NCBI RefSeq assembly: GCF_017114985.1
Contig: NZ_JABXKP010000049.1
Coordinates: forward strand, 165,643 to 229,642
Direction of reading: 5' to 3'
DNA: 64,000 nucleotides
Origin: Nostoc sp. JL33
GTDB taxonomy: Bacteria; Cyanobacteriota; Cyanobacteriia; Cyanobacteriales; Nostocaceae
Each line of letters begins with the position of its first letter. Within the stretch, counting starts at the first letter, position 1. A program made the translations under genes and the position numbers. Below the pieces are notes generated by a model. The model saw nothing but the letters and a program-made list of their open reading frames with translations, was not told where the DNA came from and ran no database searches. Positions 10,239 to 22,324 of the stretch are shown here, one piece after another.

Positions 10239-11459
10239 TTATTTGGTTTCAGACTTCACAACTACCCATTGCGTCACACCCGCCATTGCTCGCCAGCCCA
10301 AAAATTTACCAATAGGTTCCGCCCGTTGAATGGCAATACGAGTTAAATCACCACCAACTCGTTCATGCCATTGAAATAAAGTTTGCTCACCCTCTACCGT
10401 CACTACATTTGCCACTAAACGCCCACCGGATCGCAGTGCTTCCCAACAAACATCAAAAAGTCCCGTTGCTGTCACCCCACCACCAATAAAAATCGCATCT
10501 GGTGCAGGTAAATCTTTCAGAACATGGGGCGCTTTACCTTCAATGATTTGCAGATTTGGAGTACCGAGAGTGGCGGCATTATCAACAATATATAGTAGTC
10601 TAGAAGAATTTTGTTCGATCGCGATCGCCCGACACCGAGGATTACTCCGCATCCATTCGATAGAAATTGAGCCGCAACCCGCGCCCACATCCCACAATAG
10701 TTGTCCCGGTGTGGGTGCCAAAGCTGCTAGGGTAATTGCCCTAACTTCACGCTTCGTTAACTGTCCATCGTGGTGGTAGGCGTTATCTGGTAGTCCTGGT
10801 AATCTTGGTAATGGGATAACCCCAGGATCAGCAATACAATAAACTGCGATCGCATTCAACACTGCAACTTCAGTTTCACTCCAAGATGCAGCCGTACCTT
10901 GGACAATTCTTTCATGAGCGCCACCCATACGCTCCAATACGGTAATTTTACTGCCACCATAGCCGCGATTTGTCAAAATTTCAGCAACAATGGCGGGTGT
11001 GTCCTTCCCTTCGCTCAAAATCAACAGCCGCGCTTCTGGATAGATATAAGACTGGAGTAGGGAGGATGGACGACCATTCAAACTCAAGGTTTCCACCTCA
11101 GTTAAAGACCATCCCACCCTGGCACAGGCGAGGCTGAAGGCTGAAGGTGCGGGGATAATCGTCATTTGGGAGACGGGAATACGCCGCATCAAGGTAACAC
11201 CAATGCCGTAACACATAGGATCGCCGCTTGCAAGTACGCAGATTGACTCACCCCAACGCCGGATAATTTCCTGTACAGAAACACTAATCGGGGATGTCCA
11301 GACTAGTTTCTCACGTTGGTCATCTGTAGAGAGCATTGCTAAATGGCGATCGCCTCCCACAATTACTTTAGCTTGATCGACTAGAGAACGAGCGATCGCG
11401 CTTAATCCCTGTAACCCATCTTCCCCAATCCCGACGATAGAAAGCCATTTCTCTGTCAT
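10239..11459 (-). CDS. cobL: Precorrin-6Y C5,15-methyltransferase (decarboxylating), CbiE-CbiT fusion
   Basis: CbiE-like SIVGIGEDGLQGL...ASGDPMCYGIG; CbiT SAM motif LLWDVGAGCGSISIEW. Confidence 0.92.
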   Translation of the reverse strand: MTEKWLSIVGIGEDGLQGLSAIARSLVDQAKVIVGGDRHLAMLSTDDQREKLVWTSPISVSVQEIIRRWGESICVLASGDPMCYGIGVTLMRRIPVSQMTIIPAPSAFSLACARVGWSLTEVETLSLNGRPSSLLQSYIYPEARLLILSEGKDTPAIVAEILTNRGYGGSKITVLERMGGAHERIVQGTAASWSETEVAVLNAIAVYCIADPGVIPLPRLPGLPDNAYHHDGQLTKREVRAITLAALAPTPGQLLWDVGAGCGSISIEWMRSNPRCRAIAIEQNSSRLLYIVDNAATLGTPNLQIIEGKAPHVLKDLPAPDAIFIGGGVTATGLFDVCWEALRSGGRLVANVVTVEGEQTLFQWHERVGGDLTRIAIQRAEPIGKFLGWRAMAGVTQWVVVKSETK

Positions 11460-11583
11460 GCTAATTCATGATTAAATTAATAATTATTACTTCATAACTA
11501 AGACTTGACACTAATTCTAATTCTGAATTATTCCGTCAATTTTGGTAGGATATATTTTATAGTGCTGGATTGAGGATAACAGG

Positions 11584-11805
11584 ATGAACTCACTCCCAGA
11601 AATAGAAGCCGCTATTATGCAACTGTCTGAAGGTGAAATGCGGGATTTATCAAACTGGCTCCAAGAATATCTTAACGATGCTTGGGACAAGCAAATTGAA
11701 GCAGATGCAAAATCGGGTCGATTGGATCAGTTAATCCAGCGTGCAAAAGCAGATATTGAAGCTAATCGGGTGAAACCGTTAGATGAAATCCTTAACAACC
11801 CCTGA
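11584..11805 (+). CDS. Putative antitoxin (addiction-module component family)
   Basis: 73 aa; directly upstream of and overlapping RelE/ParE-like ORF; WDKQIEADAKSGRLDQL motif. Confidence 0.7.
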   Translation: MNSLPEIEAAIMQLSEGEMRDLSNWLQEYLNDAWDKQIEADAKSGRLDQLIQRAKADIEANRVKPLDEILNNP

Positions 11806-12040
11806 TTTTTGGCGCTCTTATGCTGCACTTTCACCTGAAGTTAAAGAGCAAGCTAGAAAGGCGTATCGTCTTTGGATTAATAATCAATTTCATCCGTCTT
11901 TGCATTTCAAAAAAGTAGGAAATGATTTGTGGTCAGTCAGGATTAGTGGTGGATATCGCGCACTAGCAATTAAGAACGGCGAGGATTATTACTGGATCTG
12001 GATTGGTTCACATGATGAGTATGAGGCGCTGATTGGATAA
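11783..12040 (+). CDS. RelE/ParE-superfamily toxin-like protein
   Basis: 85 aa; SLHFKKVGNDLWSVRISGGYRALAIKNGEDYYWIWIGSHDEYEALI. Confidence 0.78.
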   Translation: MKSLTTPDFWRSYAALSPEVKEQARKAYRLWINNQFHPSLHFKKVGNDLWSVRISGGYRALAIKNGEDYYWIWIGSHDEYEALIG

Positions 12041-12187
12041 GAATATTGCTGCTTCATTCTTTAACTGATTTTGCAACTTTCTCGGCAATTACAAATGGAG
12101 ATGGGGAGACAAGGAGATGGGGAAAATAATAACTCCTCAGTCAACAGTCAGCACTCCCAATATCCAGTCCCCAGTCCCCAGTCCCTT

Positions 12188-13396
12188 TTAAACCAGCGCT
12201 GCTGTTGCTTTCATTGCAAAAATTTTCTCAATCACATCTTCTACTACCTTATCTGGAGTGGAAGCACCAGAAGTAATTCCCACAACAATTTCTCCATCTG
12301 GCAACCAGTTTTCTGTAGTTATTAACTGCCCATTTAATTGCCGATGTTCTATGGAATCTCCTGATTTAATCCGCTCAACAGTATCAATATGATAAGAAGG
12401 AATTCCGCGCTCAAAAGCAATTTGTTGCAACTGAGTAGTATTCGATGAATTAAACCCACCAATTACTACCATTAAATCTAAATTATGTTCCACTAACTCC
12501 AACATGGCATCTTGCCGTTCTTGGGTGGCGTCACAAATAGTATTAAAGCTTTGGAAATGCTGATTTAACTCGGTGGGGACATACTTCTGCAACATAGTCC
12601 GCTCAAAAAGCTTGCCGATTTGCTCAGTTTCGCCTTTCAGCATGGTAGTTTGATTTGCAATACCAACTCTTTGTAAATCTTGATCGGGGTCAAATCCTGC
12701 TGAACAAGCTTTAGCAAATTTTGTCAGAAATTCTTCCCGATTCCCACCATTGATAATATAGTCAGCAACATATTCTGCTTCTTGCAAATTCAACACAATC
12801 AAATACTTGCCAGCAAAAGAACTAGTAGCAACTGTTTCTTCGTGCTTATATTTACCGTGAATTATTGAAGTATAATCAATTTTTTTGTGCTTTTCTACTG
12901 TATTCCAAACTTTAGATACCCAAGGACAAGTTGTATCAACAATTTTGCAGCCTTTATCGTGAAGTATCTGCATTTCTTGAACGCTAGCCCCAAAAGCAGG
13001 TAATATGACTACATCACCAGTTCCAACAACAGAAAAGTCTTTATTCTTTCCTTCAATGGGGATGAATTCTACTTCCATCTCCTGCATACGCTGATTTACA
13101 GAAGGGTTGTGGATAATCTCGTTAGTAATCCAGATGTGTTCTGTGGGGAAGTGCTGGCGGGTTTCGTAGGCCATTGCCACAGCCCGTTCTACACCCCAGC
13201 AAAAGCCAAAGGCTTGTGCTAGTCGGATTGTCACATCACCTCGTTGTAGGGTGTAATTGCGATCGCGAATTTCCTGAATCAAGTTACTTTGATACTCAGA
13301 TTGCAACTGGGTGGCAACTTCTGCTTGATGACCAAAGCCCTTGCGATTATAATTTTCTGAATGTTGGAGGCTGCGCTTAAAAGCTTTTGTATCCAT
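12188..13396 (-). CDS. ispH: 4-hydroxy-3-methylbut-2-enyl diphosphate reductase
   Basis: [41 protein letters not shown]; conserved Fe-S cysteines. Confidence 0.96.
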   Translation of the reverse strand: MDTKAFKRSLQHSENYNRKGFGHQAEVATQLQSEYQSNLIQEIRDRNYTLQRGDVTIRLAQAFGFCWGVERAVAMAYETRQHFPTEHIWITNEIIHNPSVNQRMQEMEVEFIPIEGKNKDFSVVGTGDVVILPAFGASVQEMQILHDKGCKIVDTTCPWVSKVWNTVEKHKKIDYTSIIHGKYKHEETVATSSFAGKYLIVLNLQEAEYVADYIINGGNREEFLTKFAKACSAGFDPDQDLQRVGIANQTTMLKGETEQIGKLFERTMLQKYVPTELNQHFQSFNTICDATQERQDAMLELVEHNLDLMVVIGGFNSSNTTQLQQIAFERGIPSYHIDTVERIKSGDSIEHRQLNGQLITTENWLPDGEIVVGITSGASTPDKVVEDVIEKIFAMKATAALV

Positions 13397-13515
13397 TAGA
13401 TTTGTCTACTTAAACCACTATTTTTTATTTTCTCGCGTCAAGACGCGATTTATACAGACTTGTATTCAAAGATATTACTTCTTTTTGTACTTTCCCCTTT
13501 TTCCCCCGAAAGACG

Positions 13516-14352
13516 TTAACGCTGGGGTTTTAATTCAATTTCGCTATAAATTTGCAATGCAGAACGCCAAACTATATACCCTTCAGGACTTAAGTGTAAG
13601 CCATCAGTAGTAAATTCGCGGCGGAGATTACCTTGCTTGTTGGTAAATAGGGGATATAAATCGAGATATTTGACACCTTTTTTGGTAGAAATCCTTTGTA
13701 GTTCTTCATTCAACTCGCGAATGCGACTATTGGCAACAACCAACAGTTTATCTCGTCCTTTCCAGGTTGCTGACTCTGCCCCATGTGGCAAAATCGATTG
13801 GACAACAATTTGCGCTGTGGGATGCACCTTTCGCAGGTAATTGATAATTTGCCTCTGATTATCTAAAATTACCCTATCGCTCATCCCCCTAATTAGGTCA
13901 TTAATGCCAATCATTACAAAAATCACCTCTGGCTGGGCGCGGTCAAATATCTTTAATCTCTTCAAGAGTCCATTGCTAGTTTCGCCAGAAATTCCTTGAT
14001 TGAGCCAATTTTTACCTTCGGGTAATAACTCAGGGGGAAACCACAAACTTAGAGAATCTCCCGCCAGGATGGTTAAATGTGGAGGACGTTGATCAGCAGC
14101 GACCTGGGCTTCTTGCGTGAGGATGTCTACCCACTCTTGGTAACTGAGTTGGTGACGGCGACCCAAATCAGGTGTAGGAATTTCGGGTGAGCTGTTCAAG
14201 TTCATTGACTCCGGGGATGTTATTATCCCCCCAAAAAAAGCGGTCAATCTCTGCTGTTGCCAAATTAGCAGGATGACCGCCAACATCAGGATGCCGTTGG
14301 TTAACAGCGATAAAAATGCCCAGATAGGAAAGGTTTTTGCAGAAGTAGACAC
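13516..14352 (-). CDS. SGNH/GDSL-family hydrolase, membrane anchored
   Basis: N-terminal TM; LAGDSLSLWF block I, IGINDLIRG, DGLHLSPEGY block V. Confidence 0.85.
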   Translation of the reverse strand: MSTSAKTFPIWAFLSLLTNGILMLAVILLIWQQQRLTAFFGGIITSPESMNLNSSPEIPTPDLGRRHQLSYQEWVDILTQEAQVAADQRPPHLTILAGDSLSLWFPPELLPEGKNWLNQGISGETSNGLLKRLKIFDRAQPEVIFVMIGINDLIRGMSDRVILDNQRQIINYLRKVHPTAQIVVQSILPHGAESATWKGRDKLLVVANSRIRELNEELQRISTKKGVKYLDLYPLFTNKQGNLRREFTTDGLHLSPEGYIVWRSALQIYSEIELKPQR

Positions 14353-14482
14353 GACTAGCCAAATTTACCAATTATTTGAATCAAATTTTAACGCTAGCGA
14401 TCGCAAATCAGGCCAATTTTGGATTTTGGATTGAAAGAAAAATCTAAAATCTAAAATCCAAAATTGAATAACTCAGCACTCT

Positions 14483-15898
14483 TTAGTGAGTGGGGCGATC
14501 GCCAAACTCGGAGTTGTAACCTTCTTCACCGTGTTCGTTGATATCCATACCTTGCAATTCAGCTTCCTCTTTGACTCGCAGCCCGACTGTAGCATCGATA
14601 ATCTTGAGAATAATCCACGTACCAACACCTGCGATCACATAGGCAACGGCAATTGCTGCTAATTCAACTCCCAATTCACCCAAATTACCACGTAGCACAC
14701 CATCTTTACCTGCTCCGTTGACTTGAGTCGTGGCAAAGATCGCCGTTAAAATTGCCCCGACTGTACCACCAATGCCATGCACGGGAAAGGTATCTAAAGC
14801 ATCGTCAATTTCTAGCTTGTGCTTGAAACTGATCGCATAGAAGCAAACAAAGGCGGTGATGAAACCAATTAAAATCGCTGATAGCGGTGTGACAAATCCG
14901 GCGGCGGGAGTGATGCCAACTAAACCAGCAACGGCTCCGGTAGCCGCTCCCACGGCTGTCGGTTTACCCCGTAAAACCGCTTCCAAAATTAGCCACATTA
15001 AAGCCGCCGCCGCCGCCGCCGTATTGGTGGCAACAAAGGCGGTTGTTGCCACATTGGTGACTAAGTTACCAGAAGTTCCACTAGCAACAGATAGGGCACT
15101 TCCAGCGTTGAAGCCGAACCAACCAAACCACAGCAAGCCAGCACCCAGCAAAATAAACGGAACGTTGTGCGGTGGGCTAAGGCGATCGGGATGGGTTTTC
15201 CGAGGCCCAAGGACGATCGCAGCTACTAGGGCGGAAACGCCAGAACTAATATGAACTACTGTGCCACCTGCAAAGTCGAGGGCACCCAAACCACCATACA
15301 AACCTAAAAATCCACCTTTCGCCCATACCATGTGGGCTAGGGGAGCGTAAACAAAGGTTGACCACAGTAGCACAAACAGCGAATAGGCGCGGAAACTCAT
15401 CCGCTCTGCGATCGCCCCAGAAATTAAGGCTGGGGTGATAATCGCAAACATCGCTTGGTAGATCATGAATGCCTGGTGGGGTATCGTTCCGGCATAGGAG
15501 ACGACTTCCGGCGGGTTTGACCCTTTGAGATAATCGCTTATCTCTAACCCGACATTATTCAACCCGAACCATTGCAATCCCCCGATAAACGGTAAACCTG
15601 GCGCAAATGAAAGACTATAGCCCCAGAGAATCCAGGTAACTCCCACGATCGCCATCAACACAAAGCTCATCATCAATGTGTTTAAGACGTTGCGCGATCG
15701 CACAAATCCACCATAGAAAAACGCCAATCCTGGTGTCATTAACAGCACAAGTGCTGCTGAAATCAGCATAAAAGCCGTATCTCCAGTATCAGCAGTAGGC
15801 ACAGCAGGGGCTGGTGTTTGGGCAAAAGCATTGCCCATTAGCGGTACTCCCAAAAACAGTAGGGTGATAGCCGCAATCATCACAACTTTCTTCAACAC
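14483..15898 (-). CDS. amt: Ammonium transporter
   Basis: TAFMLISAALVLLMTPGLAFFYGGFVR, HISSGVSALVAAIVLGPRK, FPVHGIGGTVGAI. Confidence 0.96.
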   Translation of the reverse strand: MLKKVVMIAAITLLFLGVPLMGNAFAQTPAPAVPTADTGDTAFMLISAALVLLMTPGLAFFYGGFVRSRNVLNTLMMSFVLMAIVGVTWILWGYSLSFAPGLPFIGGLQWFGLNNVGLEISDYLKGSNPPEVVSYAGTIPHQAFMIYQAMFAIITPALISGAIAERMSFRAYSLFVLLWSTFVYAPLAHMVWAKGGFLGLYGGLGALDFAGGTVVHISSGVSALVAAIVLGPRKTHPDRLSPPHNVPFILLGAGLLWFGWFGFNAGSALSVASGTSGNLVTNVATTAFVATNTAAAAAALMWLILEAVLRGKPTAVGAATGAVAGLVGITPAAGFVTPLSAILIGFITAFVCFYAISFKHKLEIDDALDTFPVHGIGGTVGAILTAIFATTQVNGAGKDGVLRGNLGELGVELAAIAVAYVIAGVGTWIILKIIDATVGLRVKEEAELQGMDINEHGEEGYNSEFGDRPTH

Positions 15899-15926
15899 TT
15901 TTTTTCTTCCTAAGTACCAATGATTT

Positions 15927-15940
15927 GTATTCTTAACTAC
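15927..15940. promoter_or_regulatory. Candidate NtcA box (GTA-N8-TAC) upstream of amt
   Basis: gtattcttaactac matches GTAN8TAC exactly; 28 nt upstream of amt ATG. Confidence 0.45.
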
Positions 15941-16268
15941 ATTTGATTACTTTTATTGACACATTTTTGTCTTGAAAGATACTTAACCTGAATTATTTGG
16001 AAATGTTAACAAAAATATTCTCCTGATTGTAGTTGCCAAAATTTAAATAAGGCTGTAGGTAATCATCACATCTTTTTTTTGAGGAATAGCATTTGATTAA
16101 CAAGGGGAATGGGAAAGGGGGAAAGGGGGAAAGGTAAAAAGCGTACTTCGTCCCGCTACGCGCTTTCGCCGTTAGTGGGTGACCTAATTTATCCCTTTAC
16201 CCCTGTTTTTTATTATTAAAACTGTATATCTTAAAAGTTATTGGTGAGAAATAATATAGAAATTTTAC

Positions 16269-16592
16269 TTAATTTCTGGGTGCAAACATGATAATTAAAA
16301 CACTCACTAAAGCGAAACTTGCTCCTATTAGGTCGTAGCGGTCTGGAGTTACCCCGTCTACCTTCCAACCCCAAAGCATTGCCATTGCGATAAACACGCC
16401 ACCGTAAGCCGCATAAACTCTGCCAAAATTTGCCGATTGCAGAGTTGCAATAACCCCATAGAAAGCTAAAGCAATTCCCCCCAATATGCCCCACCAGAAG
16501 GGCTTACCTTCGCGCAACCACAACCAGATCAGGTAGCCGCCCCCGATTTCAAATAAACCAGCCCACAAAAAATACAGCAGCGACTTAATCAT
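16269..16592 (-). CDS. UPF0060/YnfA family small membrane protein
   Basis: LFEIGGGYLIWLWLREGKP, RVYAAYGGVFIAMAMLWGWKVDG. Confidence 0.92.
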   Translation of the reverse strand: MIKSLLYFLWAGLFEIGGGYLIWLWLREGKPFWWGILGGIALAFYGVIATLQSANFGRVYAAYGGVFIAMAMLWGWKVDGVTPDRYDLIGASFALVSVLIIMFAPRN

Positions 16593-17047
16593 TTGAGCGA
16601 TTCTTTAATAAGGTCGAACTCAGTGAAATTACGCTAACGCTTTTAACTAAATTATTGCCATTAATTGAAGTAAGTTTGTTGAATTGGGCATGGGGCAAAC
16701 AGGGCAAACAGGGCATTGAGCATTGGCCAAGCCAATTCAATGCAAGGATTTTGGTGAAGCAGCGCGGTCTTTTCCCTCACGCGCGTGGCTAGCGCCAACA
16801 CGAAGCAGCGTCTCCAATTGGGGGTTTCCACGCCACTTGCTTCACTTGGGGAGACCCCTGTCCCCGCAGTGGCTCCCCATAAGCGACTGCTGTTAGCACC
16901 ACAAAGAGCGACGTAGGAGCGTCTTTTGGATTAAATTTCAATTCTTTAATTCTTTAATTCTTCAATCTAAAATCTAAAATCTAAAATCTAAAATTCTTAC
17001 TCCCCCTGCTCGTTTCCCAGTTCCCAGAATATAGATAAGGCTCAAGG

Positions 17048-20000
17048 ATGAAAGCACCATTACCTGATAACGAAGCACAGAGAATCGAGACGCTTTTGGA
17101 GTATAAGATTCTTGACACGCCATCTGAAGCCGCTTTTGACGACCTCACACATTTAGCCTCGTATATTTGTCAAACTCCTATTGCCTTAATTAGCTTAATT
17201 GATACAAACCGTCAGTGGTTCAAGTCAAAAGTTGGTTTGGAAGCCCTAGAAACACACCGAGATTTGGCATTCTGTGCCCATGCTATTTTACAGCCTGATG
17301 TTTTTGTTGTGCCTGATGCAAGAGATGACGAACGGTTCGCTACAAACCCACTGGTAACATCTGATCCAAATATTCGATTTTATGCTGGCGTACCTCTGAC
17401 TAACCCTGAGGGATACGCGCTCGGAACCCTATGTGTGATTGACTACATACCACGGAAACTTACTCCAGAACAAGTGGAGGCATTACGAGCTTTGGGTCGT
17501 CAAGTCATAAAGCAACTGGAATTGCGCCGAAATTTAGCAAGTTTAGTACTTGTTACCAAGAAAGGCAAACAAGCCCAGAGGGTACCCAAGCAATTTTTTA
17601 AAAAGATTGTGGCAGGTTTTGGTTTGGCATCGGCAATTTTAGTTTTGATTGGCGTGGTTTCTTATCAAAATACAATAGCATCTACTAATAATCGCAGTAT
17701 AGTAAAAAAAACGTACCAAAAAATCAAAAGTCTAGACCAACTACTGTCCCAGATAAAGGATGCCGAAACTGGGCAAAGTAGTTACATTATTAGTGGAGAA
17801 AAAGTTTATCTAAAACCTTATCAATCAGCACTTACAAATGTCAATCAAGAAATTGCCAAGCTGAAGAATTTAACAGCAGAGCAACCGAAGCAACGACAGG
17901 AGATCGCAACCCTTGAATCTCTGATAACCGCTAAACTTACTGAACTAAAACAGACTATCGACTTGCGCCAGAACAAAGGATCAGATGCGGCGTTGCAAGT
18001 ACTACTGAGAAATAATCAAGAAAATCTCATCGAGAATATCGGCAAGATAATCAATGAGATGAAAAACGAGGAAATGGGGCGGATTCAGCAAGAGTTACAA
18101 GCAGCAAAGGCTCGGACTCGCAACACAATTCTGACACTTGCGATCGCCATTTGCTTAAGTTTTATCGTTCTTGCTGTAGTCTACTACTTTATCTATCGTG
18201 AGGTCAGTGAGCGGAAGAGGACAGAAGAAGCCTTAAACCAAGAACGCAACTTTATCTCAGCAGTCCTGGATACAGCCGACGCGTTGGTAGTAGTTCTCAA
18301 TTCTCAAGGGCAATTCGTTCGTTTCAATCAAGCTTGTGAGCAAATAACGGGTTACTCCTTCGATGAAGTCAGGGGTAGGTATTGCTGGAACTTGTTGCTA
18401 ATTCCTGAACAGGTGGAGCCGATCAAAGCAATTTTTGAGCAGTTACGAACTGGTCAAATCCCCAATCTCAAGGAGTACGAAAACTATTGGGTAATGAAGG
18501 ATGGCAATCGCCGACTGATTGCTTGGTCGAATAGCCTCTTAAAAGACTATGAAGGATCAGTGGAATACATTGTTGCCACTGGCATTGACATCACCGATGT
18601 CTCCGACGAGCTTCGCTTACGCAAACGATCTGAACGGCTTCTGAATGCACAATATGCTGCAACCCGCGTTTTAGCGGAGTGCGCCACGACGGGCGAGGCT
18701 ACTTACCAAATCCTGCAAGGGATCTGTGAGAGTTTGGGATGGGATTTGGGTGAAATTTGGATGGTAGATCAGCAAGCAAATGTGCTGCGTTTTCTCGACA
18801 TGTGGCATAAAGCATCTTTTGAGGTGCAAGAGTTTGAAGCAGTGAGTAGAAACACTACTTTTGTACCAGGAATTGGGCTACCTGGTCGGGTTTGGGCTAG
18901 TTCTAAACCTGTTTGGATCGCTGATGTTGTTAAAGAACTCAGTTTCTCCCGCTTCAAAATCAGCGATCAAGTACAACTACACGCAGCCTTCGGTTTTCCG
19001 ATCCGCATCGATCACAAAATCCTCGGTGTCATTACCTGCTTCAACCGGGAAATTCAGCTACCTGACGAAGATTTGGTAAAAACGATGAATTCGATTGGTG
19101 AGCAAGTCGGGCAATTTATCCAGCGTAAACAGGCTGAAGAAGAAATACAACGCCAAAACTTGCGATCGCAACTATTTACCGAAATCGCCCTGAAGATTCG
19201 CCAGTCTTTGCAAATCGAAGAAATTCTCCAAATCACTGTCCAGGAGATCCAAAAGATTCTCCAGACTGACCGAGTTTTGATCTATCAGCTTTTGCCAGAT
19301 GAATCTGTAACCACCGTTGTTGAAGCTGTAGTTTCTGGCTTACCAGCAATCAAAGAGCAAAATCTTACCCTCCCCTACTTTCAAGCGGAATATCTACAAC
19401 AGTACTATCTACAGCAGTACCGTCAAGGACGGATTTTGGGGCTGGCTAACTTGAATTTGCCAGAAGTTGAACAAAGCCATCTGGAATTAATGCAACAGTT
19501 TGGGGTCAAATTCAATTTGATTGTGCCCATTTTGGTGAAAGAAGAACTTCGCGGTTTACTCGTAGTTCATCAGTCTGACGATTCACACCACTGGTCTAGC
19601 TTTGAAACTAATCTCTTGCGGCAAATAGCCGATCAATTAGGTATTGCCTTAGCCCAAGCCGAACTATTAGCAGTAGAAACTCGTCAGCGACAAGAACTTG
19701 AAATTGCCTATCGCCAAGCCGAAATAGCTTCTCAAATGAAAAGTGCCTTTTTGGCGAATATGAGTCATGAAATTCGGACTCCGATGAATGCTGTATTGGG
19801 AATGACCGGTTTAGTGTTAGAGACTTCCTTGGACGAAGAACAGCGAGATTTTATTGAAACAATTCGTAGTAGTGGAGACGCGCTTTTAAGTTTAATCAAC
19901 GAGATTTTGGATCTTTCCAAACTTGAGGCCGGAGAGATGGCTCTCGAAACTCTAGATTTTGACCTATCCACTTGTATGGAAGAAGTGGTGGAATTGTTGG

Positions 20001-21763
20001 CTCCCTCAGCCTATAACAAGGGATTAGAAATTGCCGTCCTGATTGAGCACAACGTCCCCACCTACCTCAAAGGAGATGCTGGTAGGCTGCGGCAAATTCT
20101 GATGAACTTAATCAGCAATGCTATCAAGTTCACCAGTGTGGGCGAAGTATTAGTGCAAGCCGAATTGCGTATGTTTTCCTCTACTACAGCCACTATCCAT
20201 TTTGCGATTACAGATACAGGTCTTGGCATTAGTCCTGAAGACCAACGCAAACTCTTTATGCCATTTACCCAAGTGGATGCTTCTACGACTCGCAAATATG
20301 GTGGTACTGGTTTGGGATTAGCTATCTGTAAACAACTGGTAACTTTGATGGGTGGAGTGATTGGGATAGAAAGCCAGATGGGGAAAGGATCTAAGTTTTG
20401 GTTTGAGGTGCTTTTCTTGAAGCAAGTTGAGCCTGTTTTGCTAAAATGCGAACGCGGACTTTTGAGCGATCGCCGCTTGTTAGTCGTGGATAATAACACT
20501 ACTAATTACAAAATTATCTCCCATCAAGCGACTCATTGGGGAATGCAGGTAGATTACGCTGACAGTGTTGCTGCTGCCCTCAAAGCTATTCAGGAAACTG
20601 GTAAGCAGGGAAAATCCTATGATGTCGCCTTGGTTGATATGCAAATACCCCAAACAAATGGCGTGACAATAGGCGAACAAATTAAAGCCAATTCCGCAAT
20701 TGCTGAGATACCTTTAATTATGCTCACCTCTACTAATCAACGGCATGAAGTGCAGCAGGCGCTCAAAATCGGATTTGTTGCTTATTTGGTCAAACCCATT
20801 AAGCCATCACGACTCCTCGATACGATCATAACTATTTTAGAAACTCAGCCGGAATCAGAACAAGGGGCTAGAGACTGGAGGTTAGAGGGTACTGAAGAAA
20901 TCCAAAGTAGAGAAACTTCAGCCATTCTTACTTCCCTTTCCCCTAACCCCTCTACTAAATTAAAGTTAAGAATTCTCCTAGCAGAAGATAATTTTGTGAA
21001 TCAGAAAGTAGCCTTGAAGCAACTCCAGAGTTTGGGCTACAAAGCCGATGTCGTTGCTAATGGAAAGGAAGTTTTGCAGCTATTAAAAAAAATTCCTTAC
21101 GATTTGATTCTAATGGATTGCCAAATGCCAATTCTCGACGGTTTTGAAACCACAAAAGAAATTCATCGTTGGCAAGTGGATGCCTTTGTCCTGCGTCGTC
21201 GTCCTGTGGTGATTGCGATGACGGCTAATGCGATGAAAGAAGACGAACAAATGTGTCTCAATGCCGGAATGGACGACTATCTGAGTAAGCCAGTCTTTAA
21301 AGAAAAATTGGCTGCGACTCTAGAGTATTGGACAGGCGTGATCCTTTCAAAACAAGAGGCAGTTGTGTATGAACAGACAGTTTCCACTGACCTATTAATT
21401 GATTGGGAACACTTGCATCGGATATCGGGAAATGATGGAGAATTTGAATTAAATCTATTGCAAATATGCGTTGAAGATATGAAACCCCGTTTAGAGAGAA
21501 TTAAAACAGCGATCGCATCTCATGACTTTGGGCAAATTACGCGAGAAACTCATCATTTTAAAGGTGCTAGTGGCAACATTGGAGCCACAGCTATGTACCT
21601 AGCAGCTGACAAATTAGAACAATTGGCTTACCGTCAAGAGCGTAGAGGTACTATCAACTTAGTTTCCGAATTAGAAGAATTTGTCAACCGCATTGAAGAC
21701 TTTTTAATCAGAAACAAAGCAATAAATCAGACCTTATTACCAATCAAAAATCATGGGGCATAA
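17048..21763 (+). CDS. Hybrid sensor histidine kinase: GAF-TM-CHASE3-TM-PAS-GAF-GAF-HisKA-HATPase-REC-REC-HPt
   Basis: [15 protein letters not shown]-box; [16 protein letters not shown]-box; [24 protein letters not shown]...[21 protein letters not shown] HPt. Confidence 0.93.
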   Translation: MKAPLPDNEAQRIETLLEYKILDTPSEAAFDDLTHLASYICQTPIALISLIDTNRQWFKSKVGLEALETHRDLAFCAHAILQPDVFVVPDARDDERFATNPLVTSDPNIRFYAGVPLTNPEGYALGTLCVIDYIPRKLTPEQVEALRALGRQVIKQLELRRNLASLVLVTKKGKQAQRVPKQFFKKIVAGFGLASAILVLIGVVSYQNTIASTNNRSIVKKTYQKIKSLDQLLSQIKDAETGQSSYIISGEKVYLKPYQSALTNVNQEIAKLKNLTAEQPKQRQEIATLESLITAKLTELKQTIDLRQNKGSDAALQVLLRNNQENLIENIGKIINEMKNEEMGRIQQELQAAKARTRNTILTLAIAICLSFIVLAVVYYFIYREVSERKRTEEALNQERNFISAVLDTADALVVVLNSQGQFVRFNQACEQITGYSFDEVRGRYCWNLLLIPEQVEPIKAIFEQLRTGQIPNLKEYENYWVMKDGNRRLIAWSNSLLKDYEGSVEYIVATGIDITDVSDELRLRKRSERLLNAQYAATRVLAECATTGEATYQILQGICESLGWDLGEIWMVDQQANVLRFLDMWHKASFEVQEFEAVSRNTTFVPGIGLPGRVWASSKPVWIADVVKELSFSRFKISDQVQLHAAFGFPIRIDHKILGVITCFNREIQLPDEDLVKTMNSIGEQVGQFIQRKQAEEEIQRQNLRSQLFTEIALKIRQSLQIEEILQITVQEIQKILQTDRVLIYQLLPDESVTTVVEAVVSGLPAIKEQNLTLPYFQAEYLQQYYLQQYRQGRILGLANLNLPEVEQSHLELMQQFGVKFNLIVPILVKEELRGLLVVHQSDDSHHWSSFETNLLRQIADQLGIALAQAELLAVETRQRQELEIAYRQAEIASQMKSAFLANMSHEIRTPMNAVLGMTGLVLETSLDEEQRDFIETIRSSGDALLSLINEILDLSKLEAGEMALETLDFDLSTCMEEVVELLAPSAYNKGLEIAVLIEHNVPTYLKGDAGRLRQILMNLISNAIKFTSVGEVLVQAELRMFSSTTATIHFAITDTGLGISPEDQRKLFMPFTQVDASTTRKYGGTGLGLAICKQLVTLMGGVIGIESQMGKGSKFWFEVLFLKQVEPVLLKCERGLLSDRRLLVVDNNTTNYKIISHQATHWGMQVDYADSVAAALKAIQETGKQGKSYDVALVDMQIPQTNGVTIGEQIKANSAIAEIPLIMLTSTNQRHEVQQALKIGFVAYLVKPIKPSRLLDTIITILETQPESEQGARDWRLEGTEEIQSRETSAILTSLSPNPSTKLKLRILLAEDNFVNQKVALKQLQSLGYKADVVANGKEVLQLLKKIPYDLILMDCQMPILDGFETTKEIHRWQVDAFVLRRRPVVIAMTANAMKEDEQMCLNAGMDDYLSKPVFKEKLAATLEYWTGVILSKQEAVVYEQTVSTDLLIDWEHLHRISGNDGEFELNLLQICVEDMKPRLERIKTAIASHDFGQITRETHHFKGASGNIGATAMYLAADKLEQLAYRQERRGTINLVSELEEFVNRIEDFLIRNKAINQTLLPIKNHGA

Positions 21764-21948
21764 ACCCGTAACGAAGACGACTTATAGATACTGTGAATCT
21801 CACCCTTTAAACCCTGGTTTGGCGTTGCTTTCCCGCCCTGCAATCAATTGCAAACTCAAAAATCTTCTTTAATATTCTCCATATTTAAAAATACTTGCTC
21901 TATACCTAGTGGGGTCAAGCCCTAACAGTTGCTTCCTTTACCCCTTAC

Positions 21949-22186
21949 CGAATTTTAGATTTTAAATTTCGGAAAATGGAATTGTTGGGCGTTGCCTAAG
22001 AAGAGAAGATTCTTGCGTTCCATTATTTAAAAAGGTCTAAAGCCCCCGAATTTATACTCGCTCCGCGTGGTTCTTGCTACGTGGAATAAATCTAAAATCT
22101 AAAATCTGAAATTAAATGACAGAGCAAGTGACTTAATTGCTCTTTTCAATCTAAAATCTAAAATCTAAAATCTAAAATCTAAAATT
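21949..22186 (+). repeat. Dispersed ~240-bp element, copy A
   Basis: Left and right ends match the reverse complement of 31160..31398; ends in CTAAAAT heptamers. Confidence 0.7.
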
Positions 22187-22324
22187 GTGTGACCCTTTTC
22201 CCTTTCCGCCTCTTTGGTAATAAATTAGACTTTACAAACATCCTCTTAGACGACAAGTTTACTGATATAGTAGCTGATACCCGTCGCTACTTGGCGATTT
22301 CTGATTATTCCAGAGGTATTATTT

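Noticed and set aside
16231-16494. 87-aa minus-strand ORF
   Set aside because: Out-of-frame shadow of the UPF0060/YnfA gene.
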